A stretch of 64,000 nt of DNA, taken from positions 128,460-192,459 of the forward strand of contig CADBDH010000003.1 in NCBI GenBank assembly GCA_902793405.1, read 5' to 3'. Below the pieces are notes generated by a model, which saw only the letters and a list, made by a program, of their open reading frames with translations, ran no database searches and was not told where the DNA came from. The stretch comes from an uncultured Bacteroidales bacterium. GTDB lineage: Bacteria; Bacteroidota; Bacteroidia; Bacteroidales; Muribaculaceae. Below, piece after piece: positions 43,377 through 52,711 of the stretch. The position numbers and the translations under genes are program-made. The first letter of the stretch is position 1. Each line of letters opens with the position of its first letter.

Positions 43377-45479
43377 TTATTTCTTGTCGTCGGCAGCGGT
43401 GGTGCCGCTGTGGGGTGGGGGCGTGCTGCCTGCTTCGTCGCTGGCTGCGGCTTCGGGCTTGACTTCGCTGGGATAGGAGACGCGGGCATGATAGGCGGTG
43501 CGCAGCCGCTCGATGAACAGGCTCTTGACGGTCTCCACGTCGCGGAAACTGATGGGTGCTTCGCGCAGCAGCCCCTCGGTGACCTGACCGTCGATGATTT
43601 TGTTGACCATGGCGGTAATGGCCTCCTCGCTGTGGTCGTTGAGGCTCTTGGTGGCGGCCTCACAGGCATCGGCCATCATCAGTATGGCGGCCTCCTTGGT
43701 CTGCGGGTTGGGACCCGGATAGGTAAACGGCGTCTTGTCCACCTCCTGGTCGGGACGCGCCTCGCGGGCCTTATAGTAGAAGTATCGCGTCACGCCCTTG
43801 CCGTGGTGCTGGGCGATGAGGTCCTTGATGACCTTGGGCAGGTCAGCGTCCTCGGCAATCTTGAGGCCGTTGTTCACGTGGTCGATGACAATCTTGGCGC
43901 TGTCCTCGGGCCGCACGAGGTGGTCATGCGGGTTCTCGCCAATCTGGTTCTCGGTAAAGAATGCGGGGTTCTTGGTCTTGCCGATGTCGTGGTAGAGCGC
44001 ACCGGCGCGCACGAGCTGCATGTTGGCGCCGATCTTGAGGGCAGCCTCGCCCGCCAGGTTGGCCACCTGCAGCGAGTGCTGGAAGGTGCCCGGACAGTTG
44101 GTGGAGAGCTGGCGCATCAGCGGGTTGTTGATGTCGGCGAGCTCGAGCAGGGTCATCGACGAGGTGAAGCCGAAGGCTTTTTCCACAATGGGGATGATCA
44201 GGAATGCGAACGACAGGATGACGCAGTTGATGAGGAAGTAGGCAAAGTAGAATTTGTCGAGTTTGCCGAAGTCGCCCTCGTTGATGAGCGTCATCGCGAT
44301 ATAGGTGACACAGTAGGCCAGGAAGATGAACGCTGCGCAGCGCACGAGCTGGTTGCGCTTGGTCAGCTCCTTGACCGAGATAATGGCGATGATGCCCGCC
44401 AGGAACTGCATGATGATGAACTCGGCCTGATGGCTGCTGGCAACCAGCGAGCAGATGAGCACGGTGACGATGTGCACAAAGAATGACGTGTGGTCGTCAA
44501 AGAACGACGACACGATGATGGGCACGAGGCCGAAGGGGATGACATACAGCAGGCTGTACTTGTAGTATACAATCAGGAATACGGCGATGACAAACACGGT
44601 GATGAACGTGATGAGGAACACCATGCGCCGCAGGCTGTCGAACACCTGTTTGCGCAGCAGGCGGATGAAGAAGTAGAACGCAAACATGAGGATCGACACG
44701 ATGAGCAGCTGGCCCAGCAGGTTGAGGCCCTCGTCGGTGTTGCGTTGCTGGTTGCGACGCAGGATCTCGTTCTGGTAGCTCTCGATGGCGGCGGCCTTCT
44801 TGGGGGTGACAATCTCGCCGCGAGAGATGATGGCCTCGCCCTGCTGGATGGTGCCCGGCGAGCGCAGGGCGTTGCGCAGGTCCTCGCCCATCCATTTCTC
44901 GTTCTCGGCCTCGTCGACCATCATGTTGGGCACGAGGTAATTGCTCACGTCCACCGCCTTGAGGGCTTCCTGGACGGCGGCGTTGGGGCGCAGCGTGTCG
45001 GTGAGCCATGCATAGGCCTGGCGCACGGTCTTCATGTTGGTCGCATCGACCACCTGCAGCTCGTTGTTGCCCACCATGAAGCGCAGTTGCTTGCCTGCCC
45101 TGATGTCGTTGGCCGCATCGTTGTCCACGATGCCGTCGTTGTAGAGTTTGGCGACGGCCTGCAGCAGTGTGGAGCTGCCGCTGCGCCCGTTGAGCGCTCG
45201 GGTGAGCAGGGCCATCTGCTGTTCGCCCTTCTTGCGGTCGAGGGTGTAGATCTTGGCAAAGTTCTGGTTCACGCTGTCGGTGATGTGCTTGCGTATGGCC
45301 TCGTCGAGCTCAATATCATACTGGAAAGCGGCTTCCAGTCGCGAGTGCAGCCAGGGTTTCCCCACCTCAAAGCTTTCCACGCGGTCGGTCTCTCGGCTAA
45401 AGAACAGCGCCGTGGCGATGAGTGCAATAGACAGCAGCACCAGGGCGATGATGATGAGGTTTTTATTCTTTCGTGACAT
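43377..45479 (-). CDS. 7TM-HD domain phosphohydrolase, PgpH-like (probable c-di-AMP phosphodiesterase)
   Basis: A 700-residue membrane protein of the 7TMR-HDED/HDIG class. One N-terminal membrane helix (residues 8-27) leads into an extracytoplasmic domain (about 30-260), then about seven membrane helices (260-450) and a cytoplasmic HD domain. The HD motif is AGALYHDIGKTKNPAFFTEN, with DHLVRPEDSAKIVIDHVNNG and LIAQHHGKGVTRYFYYKA supplying further metal-binding His. In Listeria PgpH degrades c-di-AMP; Bacteroidetes homologues are assumed to do likewise. It is directly downstream of the RelA/SpoT gene (46 bases), placing two nucleotide second messengers in one transcript. Confidence 0.88.
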   Translation of the reverse strand: MSRKNKNLIIIALVLLSIALIATALFFSRETDRVESFEVGKPWLHSRLEAAFQYDIELDEAIRKHITDSVNQNFAKIYTLDRKKGEQQMALLTRALNGRSGSSTLLQAVAKLYNDGIVDNDAANDIRAGKQLRFMVGNNELQVVDATNMKTVRQAYAWLTDTLRPNAAVQEALKAVDVSNYLVPNMMVDEAENEKWMGEDLRNALRSPGTIQQGEAIISRGEIVTPKKAAAIESYQNEILRRNQQRNTDEGLNLLGQLLIVSILMFAFYFFIRLLRKQVFDSLRRMVFLITFITVFVIAVFLIVYYKYSLLYVIPFGLVPIIVSSFFDDHTSFFVHIVTVLICSLVASSHQAEFIIMQFLAGIIAIISVKELTKRNQLVRCAAFIFLAYCVTYIAMTLINEGDFGKLDKFYFAYFLINCVILSFAFLIIPIVEKAFGFTSSMTLLELADINNPLMRQLSTNCPGTFQHSLQVANLAGEAALKIGANMQLVRAGALYHDIGKTKNPAFFTENQIGENPHDHLVRPEDSAKIVIDHVNNGLKIAEDADLPKVIKDLIAQHHGKGVTRYFYYKAREARPDQEVDKTPFTYPGPNPQTKEAAILMMADACEAATKSLNDHSEEAITAMVNKIIDGQVTEGLLREAPISFRDVETVKSLFIERLRTAYHARVSYPSEVKPEAAASDEAGSTPPPHSGTTAADDKK

Positions 45480-45525
45480 GTGATATCGAGTTGTTAGTGG
45501 TTGGTTGCAGGTTATCGGTTGTCAT

Positions 45526-47760
45526 TCAGCTCATGCGTGAAGCCTTGTTGACACCCTTGATTTTCTTGATTTCGCGGCACAGGCTGGTGACCACATTGGC
45601 ATCCCTGATGAGCACAATCAGGTCACAGTTGAACACGCCCTGGTCGGCGGTGACATTCATGCGCTTCATGTTGATGGACATGTTGGTCGAGATGATGTTC
45701 ACGATGGATTGCAGGATGCCTTTCTGGTCGATGCCCTCGATGTGGATGGTGGCCTGGAAACGGTCGCTGTGGTCTTCCCAGCGGGTCTGTATCAGCCTTG
45801 AGCCGTAGCTGGCTTTGAGTCGCGCCAGGGTGGGGCAGTCCATCTTGTGGACAATCACCTTGCCGGCATCGTTGAGGAAGCCCACGGCATCGTCGCCGGG
45901 AATGGGGTGGCAGCAGTCGGCAATCTGGTAGTTGCTCACGCCGTTGCGCGTGGTCAGGGGGTAGATGGCCTTGGTGTCGATGGCCTTGGCGGCCTCGTCG
46001 GTAGTCTTCTTGGGCTCTTCCTTTCCCTTGAAGGGGTTGCGGCGCCACCAGTTGATGCGTGTGCCATGCTCCTTCTTGCTCACGAGGTCCTCGTTGAGGG
46101 CAATCTCGCCGTTGCCGATGAGAAAGAAGAGTTCTTCCTTGTTGGCGATGCGCTGGCGAGTGATGGCCTGGGACAATACCTCGTTGCTGAACTCGATGTT
46201 GTGCTGCTTCAGGAAGTCCATGAAGCGCTTCTCGCCCTCCTCGATGATGCGGCGACGCTCATGCCTGAGCGCTGAGCGCAGGCGGGTCTTGCCCTTGGCG
46301 GTCACGAGGTATTTCTCCCACTCGGCCTTGGGCGTGTTGGACTGGCTGGTGAGGATCTCGACCTGGTCTCCGCCTGATAGCTTGTAGGACAGGGGCACCA
46401 GTTTGTGGTTCACCTTGCCGGCGATGCAGTGTGTGCCCAGGTCGGTGTGCAGGATGAAGGCCACATCGAGCACCGTGGCTCCCTTGGGCAGCGTCATGGC
46501 CTCGCCCTTGGGGGTGAAGACGACGATTTCGCTGGCAAACAGGTTGAGCTTGATGGTGTCGAGGAAGTCGATGGCGTTGGGCTCGGGGTCCTTGAGGATG
46601 TCGGTGATGGTGCTGAGCCATGCCGCCAGTTCGTTCTCTTCCTCTCCCTCGCCTATCTTGTATTTCCAGTGGGCAGCAAAGCCGCGCTCGGCAATGTCGT
46701 CCATCTTGCGGCTGCGTATCTGCACCTCCACCCAGTTGCCGTCGGGACCCATGACGGTGACGTGCAGGGCCCGGTACTTGTTCACCTTGGGGGTGGTGAG
46801 CCAGTCGCGCACGCGGTCGGGATGCTTGGCATAGACCTCGGTGATCTCGTTGTAGATGTTCCAGCAGATGCGCTTCTCGGCGCTCTCGTCGTCGCACTCG
46901 AACACGATGCGCGCCGCATACAGGTCATACACCTCCTCGAAGGGGATGTGCTTGGTCTGCATCTTGTTCCATATCGAGTAACAGGACTTGACGCGCGTGT
47001 TGAACTCATACTTGAGCCCCATGTTGTCGAGGCGCTCGCGGATGGGGGCCGAGAAACGGGCGAACAGCTCGTTGCGGCTCTCCTCGCTGGCAGCAATCTG
47101 TTCGCTGATGCGTTGGTGCTCGGCGGGGTGGTTGTACTTGAAACTCAGGTCCTCGAGCTCGGTCTTGATGGCATACAGGCCCAGGCGATGGGCCAGCGGG
47201 GCATAGATGTAGAGCGTCTCGCCGGCAATCTTGTATTGCTTGTTGGCGGGCATCGACGAGAGGGTGCGCATGTTGTGCAGGCGGTCGGCCATCTTGATGA
47301 GCACCACGCGGATGTCCTCGCTCATGGTAAGCAGCAGTTTGCGGAAGTTCTCGGCCTGCAGCGAGGCCTTGTCACCGAAGATGCCGCCCGAGATTTTGGT
47401 CAGTCCGTCCACGATGCGGGCGATTTTAGCACCGAACTGGGCCTCGATGTCCTCGACGGTGTAGTCGGTGTCCTCGACCACGTCGTGCAGCAGGGCCGCA
47501 CTGATGCTTGTAGAGCCCAGACCGATTTCCTGGCTCACGATGGTCGCTACCGCAATGGGGTGCATGATATAGGGCTCACCCGAGCGGCGACGGATGCCGT
47601 GATGGGCGTCGCGCGCAAACTTGAATGCCTTTTCAATGACCTCCACCTTTTTGCGGTGATTGCTTGACAAATAGCCGTTTAACAGGTTCTGATAAGCCTG
47701 TTCAATCATCTGGTCCTCGGTATCGGGAGATATGTTGTTGTTCTGCATCATGAGTCTCAA
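45526..47760 (-). CDS. Bifunctional (p)ppGpp synthetase/hydrolase (RelA/SpoT)
   Basis: Domain order is complete. HD hydrolase (about 45-200) with HGIRRRSGEPYIMHPIAVA, ALLHDVVEDTDYTVEDIE and IKMADRLHNMRTL; synthetase (about 250-370) with YDLYAARIVFECDD and YRALHVTVMGPDGNWVEVQI; TGS domain (about 410-470) with VFTPKGEAMTLPKGATVLDV; and a C-terminal ACT domain ending IKGVNKASRMS. With both the HD and synthetase motifs intact the enzyme should make and break (p)ppGpp. Start codons are possible at 47760, 47751 and 47748. A -7 box TACCTTTG is at 47778-47785 (minus strand). It leads into the PgpH-like gene. Confidence 0.95.
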   Translation of the reverse strand: MRLMMQNNNISPDTEDQMIEQAYQNLLNGYLSSNHRKKVEVIEKAFKFARDAHHGIRRRSGEPYIMHPIAVATIVSQEIGLGSTSISAALLHDVVEDTDYTVEDIEAQFGAKIARIVDGLTKISGGIFGDKASLQAENFRKLLLTMSEDIRVVLIKMADRLHNMRTLSSMPANKQYKIAGETLYIYAPLAHRLGLYAIKTELEDLSFKYNHPAEHQRISEQIAASEESRNELFARFSAPIRERLDNMGLKYEFNTRVKSCYSIWNKMQTKHIPFEEVYDLYAARIVFECDDESAEKRICWNIYNEITEVYAKHPDRVRDWLTTPKVNKYRALHVTVMGPDGNWVEVQIRSRKMDDIAERGFAAHWKYKIGEGEEENELAAWLSTITDILKDPEPNAIDFLDTIKLNLFASEIVVFTPKGEAMTLPKGATVLDVAFILHTDLGTHCIAGKVNHKLVPLSYKLSGGDQVEILTSQSNTPKAEWEKYLVTAKGKTRLRSALRHERRRIIEEGEKRFMDFLKQHNIEFSNEVLSQAITRQRIANKEELFFLIGNGEIALNEDLVSKKEHGTRINWWRRNPFKGKEEPKKTTDEAAKAIDTKAIYPLTTRNGVSNYQIADCCHPIPGDDAVGFLNDAGKVIVHKMDCPTLARLKASYGSRLIQTRWEDHSDRFQATIHIEGIDQKGILQSIVNIISTNMSINMKRMNVTADQGVFNCDLIVLIRDANVVTSLCREIKKIKGVNKASRMS

Positions 47761-47777
47761 GCGTTTTATTCAAACTA

Positions 47778-47785
47778 CAAAGGTA
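47778..47785 (-). promoter_or_regulatory. -7 box of the relA/spoT transcript
   Basis: TACCTTTG on the minus strand, 17 bases before the first possible ATG (47760). Confidence 0.55.
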
Positions 47786-47861
47786 TGAATAAGTTTTCAG
47801 TTGCTGGTTCCCGTTTGCCGATTTTTTTGAACGGATGGCTTCGGGTTTTACATTTTTGCGT

Positions 47862-49187
47862 TTAGCCTTGGCCTTGGCTGGGCGGACGCACTCCGGGCAT
47901 GGGCGCTGTGACGTTGAAGCGTCGTTGCCATGTGGCCTCAACGGTGCTCAGGGTGACTGTGCCGTTGCCGATGATGATTTCGTTGACAGGAGAGCAGCCT
48001 TGCGGCAGGCGCAGGATGGCGCGCACGCGGCCGTTCTGGTCGCAAATCTGAATGCCCATTCTGGTGGCGACCCACAGGTTGCCGTTTCCGTCAAAGGTGA
48101 GGCTCCTCACCTGCAGCGGCTCGCTGGGGTCGTCGTTGTGCAGCCAGTAGAAGGGCTCGCCGTAGCTCAGTTTGCTGTCTTGCAGGATGAACTGCCACAC
48201 GCAGTTCTCGGCCTCGTCTTGGATCCATGCCACGGTGGTCAGGTCGGGATAGATGACGCGCTTGAGGGGTTCCTTGTCCACGCCGCCGCTGATTTTGCTC
48301 CAGCCGTTATCGTCCTCAGCTAGCAGGGCCTGCAGGAAATCGTTCTGGGTCTGGCCCAGGGTGGGTTGTGCGGGCCAGTCGCGCCACATCCACTCCATCA
48401 CTTGCGGGAATATCTCGGTAGAGCGTTTCACGTTGTGGCCGCCATCGCTCCAGTCACACTGCACGTCATAGCCCGCAAACTGCAGGGCGCTGGCCAGCAT
48501 TTGGTTGCCCTCGTACCAGTGGCCGAACAACGGATTCCACACGTCGTTGCTACCGTCCTGGATAAACACGCGCAGGGGCAGCGGCTCGGTCTTCCTGACC
48601 AGGGCCTGCAGGTCGTTGCCGCCGCGCATCGCCACAAACGTGCCCACGCCCGTGAACACCTTGCCGAACAGGTCGGGACGGTGCCATGCCGCATTAAAGG
48701 CCGCGATGCCACCGCTGCTCAGGCCGAAAATCATCCTGTCCCCGGGGCGTCGCGACAGGCGGATGGGTTTGCCCTTTTGTGTCTTCATCTGCTCGACGGC
48801 GGGAAGCACCTCTTCCTCGAGAAAGCCCGCGAAATGGTCGGTCGTCGAGTCAAACTCGTAGCAGCGGTTATAGCGCAGCACGGTGCCGTCGGCAGCGCGG
48901 ATAATGCCCGGCTGCAGGAAAACGCCGATGGTCACTGGCATCTTGCCCGCGGCAATGAGCGAGTCCATGACCTGGGGAGCGTTGCACAATACGCCATCGA
49001 GCCCCACATAGAGGGCCGCCGGCCGCTTGCCGTCGTACTGGTCGGGCACATAAACCCGGAAGGTGTGCGTTGTACCCTCGTAGTACTCCGACTTGTCGAG
49101 CACGCCATCGATCATCGTGTGGCCAGCCACAACACGGAGCGCTATGGCCAGTCCTATCGTCAAGAAGAAAAACCGTCTAGAATTCAT
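47862..49187 (-). CDS. Secreted esterase (D-family alpha/beta hydrolase) with C-terminal beta-propeller-like segment
   Basis: A 441-residue protein with an N-terminal hydrophobic export signal (RRFFFLTIGLAIALRVVAG). The alpha/beta-hydrolase domain (about 25-280) resembles enterochelin or feruloyl esterases: nucleophile in MIFGLSSGGIAAFNAAWHRP (Ser about 181), acid in VFIQDGSNDVWNPLFGHWYE and His in WSDGGHNVKRSTEIFP. The remaining 140 residues (VRSLTFDGNGNLWVATRMGI) look like one or two blades of a gluconolactonase-type propeller, too short to close a propeller. The natural ester could be a plant phenolic, an acetylated glycan or a siderophore; no neighbour helps to choose. Confidence 0.75.
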   Translation of the reverse strand: MNSRRFFFLTIGLAIALRVVAGHTMIDGVLDKSEYYEGTTHTFRVYVPDQYDGKRPAALYVGLDGVLCNAPQVMDSLIAAGKMPVTIGVFLQPGIIRAADGTVLRYNRCYEFDSTTDHFAGFLEEEVLPAVEQMKTQKGKPIRLSRRPGDRMIFGLSSGGIAAFNAAWHRPDLFGKVFTGVGTFVAMRGGNDLQALVRKTEPLPLRVFIQDGSNDVWNPLFGHWYEGNQMLASALQFAGYDVQCDWSDGGHNVKRSTEIFPQVMEWMWRDWPAQPTLGQTQNDFLQALLAEDDNGWSKISGGVDKEPLKRVIYPDLTTVAWIQDEAENCVWQFILQDSKLSYGEPFYWLHNDDPSEPLQVRSLTFDGNGNLWVATRMGIQICDQNGRVRAILRLPQGCSPVNEIIIGNGTVTLSTVEATWQRRFNVTAPMPGVRPPSQGQG

Positions 49188-49266
49188 ATTGGCTGCAAAG
49201 TTGGTTTGATTGGCGCAAACTTACACAAATTGCCGCAATGCCGCAAATATTATAGGGACATAAATG

Positions 49267-49299
49267 AAGTGTGCGCCCCGTCAATCGAGGCGCACACTT
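49267..49299 (-). terminator. Hairpin downstream of the NlpC/P60 gene
   Basis: AAGTGTGCGCC (49267-49277) is complementary to 49289-49299. It lies about 30 bases after the stop of the C40 peptidase gene and before the esterase start. T content after the stem is modest. Confidence 0.6.
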
Positions 49300-49327
49300 T
49301 ATGATGCGTTTTGTGTTTTGGCTTGTT

Positions 49328-49861
49328 TTACAGGACTCGGCAGGCGCCCACGTAGCGGCGGCTGTAGTAGGACTCGGTGTTCTTGCTCTCGGTCACACCG
49401 CTGCTGCAAGCCGAGTGGATGAAGTGGAACGTGTTGTCGTCGTTCACCTTGGTGACGATGCCCACGTGGCCCACGCCACCGCGGCCCGAACGGCCCTGGA
49501 AGAACACGAGGTCACCAGGCTGCAGGTCTTTTTGCTTGACGCGTACACCGTCAAAAATCTGGCCTCTTGACGAGCGGTCGAGCTCGATGCCGAAGCGCTT
49601 GAATACATAGCTGGTGAAACCCGAGCAGTCAAAACCACGGGGCGACATGGCGCCATAGCGGTAAGGAGTGCCACGGAAACGGTATGCGTAATTGATGACT
49701 TGGTCAACGATGCTGTTGCGGCTGTTCTGCTCTAACTGTTCCAGAACGGTGCCTTGTTTGCGATTACTCAGCTGCTGTGATTGAGCAGTGAAGCATGAAA
49801 GGGAAATTGCAAAGATTACAAATAATGTAGATAAACTTATTTTACTTTTAATAAAACTCAT
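49328..49861 (-). CDS. Secreted NlpC/P60 (C40) cell-wall peptidase
   Basis: A 177-residue protein that would cut peptidoglycan stem peptides. Signal peptide of about 30 residues with an AQSQ end. The C40 triad is clear: Cys in RGFDCSGFTSYVFKRFG, His in GGVGHVGIVTKVNDD and a second His in TFHFIHSACSSGV. YAYRFRGTPYRYGAMSPRG and LQPGDLVFFQGRSG are typical. The frame is open to 49894, but MSFIKSKISL at 49861 begins the signal peptide. A -7 box (TACCTTTG, minus strand) near 49962-49969 gives a leader of about 95 bases. Confidence 0.9.
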   Translation of the reverse strand: MSFIKSKISLSTLFVIFAISLSCFTAQSQQLSNRKQGTVLEQLEQNSRNSIVDQVINYAYRFRGTPYRYGAMSPRGFDCSGFTSYVFKRFGIELDRSSRGQIFDGVRVKQKDLQPGDLVFFQGRSGRGGVGHVGIVTKVNDDNTFHFIHSACSSGVTESKNTESYYSRRYVGACRVL

Positions 49862-49961
49862 AATAACTGTTTTAATGGGCTGGAAGATTGGCATGCTGCC
49901 GGCACTTCTTTAAGGGCCGTCGAGAACGATTTCAACGCCGTGCGCCCTGGTTTGCTGGTGC

Positions 49962-49969
49962 AAAGGTAG
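49962..49969 (-). promoter_or_regulatory. Promoter of the NlpC/P60 gene
   Basis: TACCTTTG on the minus strand with a TTG about 20 bases before it. The gap from 49862 to 50343 holds this leader, a hairpin near 50212-50245 (GCCGA...TCGGC, probably the end of the next gene's mRNA) and no convincing gene. Confidence 0.5.
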
Positions 49970-50343
49970 GGCAATCCCGTAACGCGGCCAAGCTTTGTAA
50001 ACACTTGTAAACATTTTGGAAAAACGCCGTTTTGGATTGATTGTTCCACGCAAAATCCCTTATAATAGTGGCTCGCGGCGTGTCGCATTGTTTAAAGATT
50101 GGAAATAAAAAATGAAAAAGTTTACACTTTTTAACATTAAATGGCATCCTATAAGATTTATTTTTTGAATTTTTGCTACCAAAACCGGTTCTCGAGTGAA
50201 GTAAACAGCCTCGCCGAATTGCAAAATGCAATCGGCAAGGCCGTTTTTATGAAAAAAGTGATTTTTGCCCCCGTTGGGGCGGGTAAATCGCATCGATTTG
50301 CCGTGGAACAATCGTGAGAATTGCGAGAGCGCAATCAGGGTGG

Positions 50344-52521
50344 TTAATGGCCGCCAAGCAGCAGGTCGATCAGGACGGTCACGTCGCTGATGTTGACACT
50401 GCCGTCAGCATTCACATCGGCACCTGCGGTAGCCGTGCCGCTACCGAGCAGCAGGTCGACCAGGTCGGTCACGTCACTGATGTTGACGCTGCCGTCGCCA
50501 TTCACATCGCCGATGAGGCTTGTAACTGCTATCTCGTCCCAGCTTGAGCCATTGTACTGATAGGGCGTCCAGTTCTTGTCATTGGCGACGGTGACGTGGG
50601 AGGCGTTGAAGACATTCAGCTCCCCGCTGTCGTAAAGCACGCGCAGGTTTCCTGCTGTAGTCGTGCTGCGGTCGGGAAGACTGTTGACGAGTGCTGTCAT
50701 GCCTTCCTGGGTGAAATAGTTGCGGTAGCAGTACAGTTGCTGCAACTGTGTGCATGACGAGATGTCAAGCGATGCCAAGTGGTTAGAGTAGCAGTAGAGT
50801 TTTTGCAGACTTGTGCAACCCGTGAGGTTAAGTACGGTCAGTGCATTTTCTGAACACAGGAGCGTCGTCAAGAGGGCGTTATCCGACACGTTCAATGACG
50901 TCAACCTTGACAGGCCGTACAGCGTGAGAGTGGCGAATTTATTGTTGCTGCACTCCAGGACCCGCAGGTTGTCTGGCGGAGTGAGCGAGATGAGGGCATT
51001 GTTCTGGCAATACACGCTTTGCAACTGCACACAATCCCGCAGGTAGAGCGTTCTCAGCGAGTTGGAACGGCAATCGAGGCCCTGTAGCGAACTGCATCCC
51101 CCCACGCTGAATTGAGTCAACGCATTGCTGTTGCAGTAGAGCCACTTCAGGGAATAGTTGTCATTGAGATACAGGGTCTTGAGTTTCTCTTTGCCTGTTA
51201 TCGAAAAGACTGTCATCTGGCTGCCAGTGCAGTAGATCTCTTCAATCTGGTGGCATCCGTCGAGGTCAAGCTCTGCCAGGTTGTTATCATAGCTGGTAAA
51301 TTTCTTTAGCTGTTTGCAGTCGGTTAGATTGAGTCTTCCCAAATAATTATAGCTGCAGTCCAGTTCCTGTAGCTGATTGCAGCCATCCAGGTAGAGGGAT
51401 GTCAGACTATTGTTGTTACACAGGAGTTTGGTCAGCGATGCGTTGTTTTTTACATCCAGGGTGGTCATAAGCGGCAAGTTGGAGATATCGAGTGACGTGA
51501 AGGCGTTGTTTCTGCAATATAGCGACAGCAGCTTGGTGCATGCCGACACGTTGAGCGTGGTGAGATTGTTGTCCGAGCAATTCAGCGCCTCCACTCCGGT
51601 AAGTAGTTCGATACCCTTGAGGTTGGAGATGTTGCGGCCGTTTACGTAGACCCCCGTGCAATTGTTGACTTCACTTGTGGTCATGTAGCCCAAGGGATAG
51701 TTCAAGAGCATGTAGGAACGGAAGTTGGCGTCGGGAAAAGTGTTGCTATTGATCAGTACCGCATAATTGTCAGTAATGTGGATGGTTTTATCATAAATCA
51801 GGCTGCCGTCCTTGATAATGCCTTGGTAGGAATTACTGTAGTAGGCATCCGATGGCGATGCGACTGCCTCGTTGCCATTGAGGGTCATGGCGGCCAGATT
51901 TGAAGCGACAGGGTAGCTGCTGTTACTCGTTGCCTTGAGGACGATGTGGCTGCCCGCATTCACGGTCACGCGTGCCCAGTCATACAGGGCGCCCTTCTTG
52001 CCCGATGCATCAACATTGACGTTGGTAAAGGTCAATGTGCTCGAGCTGCTTGTACCCTTGCCCTCAAAGCCATACTTGTCGTTGGTAGACGTAACGATCA
52101 GTTTGCCGGGGCCGGAGACGGTAACTGCCACGTTGTTGCTGTACACGCCACCCTCGGTGCCGCCGGTGACGGTGGTCGTGCCGCTGGACACGACAATTGA
52201 ACCCGGCTGGTTGAAGCGGATGACCGACGCCGACGAGGCGCTCAGGGTGTTGGTGCCTACGAGCTTGATAATCAGGCCCGAGCGGTCGCTCTGGACGGCA
52301 CGGTTGTCGGTGCCTGTGCGCGTGATGGTGACGTTGGTCAGTGTCAACGTGTTGTTGCTCGGTGTAAACACCGCGGTGCCGCTGGTGATATTGCTGCCCG
52401 TGATGTTGCTGCAGTTGTCACTGGTGACCCTCACGCCACCCACATAGAAGTTGTAATCGGTTGCCGCCTGGGCCGCTATCACCGTTACAAGCAACAGAAG
52501 AAGTAGTACGGTTTTTTTCAT
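50344..52521 (-). CDS. Secreted LRR protein with C-terminal dockerin-like repeats
   Basis: A 725-residue protein. Signal peptide MKKTVLLLLLLVTVIAAQAA; beta-helix-like Thr/Ser/Asn-rich region (about 22-240); then about fifteen leucine-rich repeats (about 290-610) of the form LxxLxCxxNxLxxLxLxxC, for example LLSLYCRNNAFTSLDISNLP, similar to internalin-type LRRs with regular Cys. Two type I dockerin-like calcium loops end it: GDVNGDGSVNISDVTDLVDL and ADVNADGSVNISDVTVLIDL. It is probably surface-exposed and adhesive. A -7 box TATCTTTG occurs about 75 bases upstream. The same dockerin type is found on three other proteins in the window. Confidence 0.82.
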   Translation of the reverse strand: MKKTVLLLLLLVTVIAAQAATDYNFYVGGVRVTSDNCSNITGSNITSGTAVFTPSNNTLTLTNVTITRTGTDNRAVQSDRSGLIIKLVGTNTLSASSASVIRFNQPGSIVVSSGTTTVTGGTEGGVYSNNVAVTVSGPGKLIVTSTNDKYGFEGKGTSSSSTLTFTNVNVDASGKKGALYDWARVTVNAGSHIVLKATSNSSYPVASNLAAMTLNGNEAVASPSDAYYSNSYQGIIKDGSLIYDKTIHITDNYAVLINSNTFPDANFRSYMLLNYPLGYMTTSEVNNCTGVYVNGRNISNLKGIELLTGVEALNCSDNNLTTLNVSACTKLLSLYCRNNAFTSLDISNLPLMTTLDVKNNASLTKLLCNNNSLTSLYLDGCNQLQELDCSYNYLGRLNLTDCKQLKKFTSYDNNLAELDLDGCHQIEEIYCTGSQMTVFSITGKEKLKTLYLNDNYSLKWLYCNSNALTQFSVGGCSSLQGLDCRSNSLRTLYLRDCVQLQSVYCQNNALISLTPPDNLRVLECSNNKFATLTLYGLSRLTSLNVSDNALLTTLLCSENALTVLNLTGCTSLQKLYCYSNHLASLDISSCTQLQQLYCYRNYFTQEGMTALVNSLPDRSTTTAGNLRVLYDSGELNVFNASHVTVANDKNWTPYQYNGSSWDEIAVTSLIGDVNGDGSVNISDVTDLVDLLLGSGTATAGADVNADGSVNISDVTVLIDLLLGGH

Positions 52522-52711
52522 AATGTTAATGCGATTTTTAAATGATTAATGTACAAACAATGCAGATAAAGGATGCAAAACCTGAATCGATTTGCAAAGA
52601 TAGCGAAAAACAATAAATAATATTACGTTTTGTGACTTTTTGTTGCCACAAAAAAACAAATTTCCTGCTGCAAGCACAGCAGGAAACAGGTATTTGTTAT
52701 TAAGAGTCAGG

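Noticed and set aside
50060-50311. 83-codon minus-strand frame upstream of the NlpC/P60 gene
   Set aside because: It lies in a leader and hairpin region, has no start signal and no recognisable protein features.
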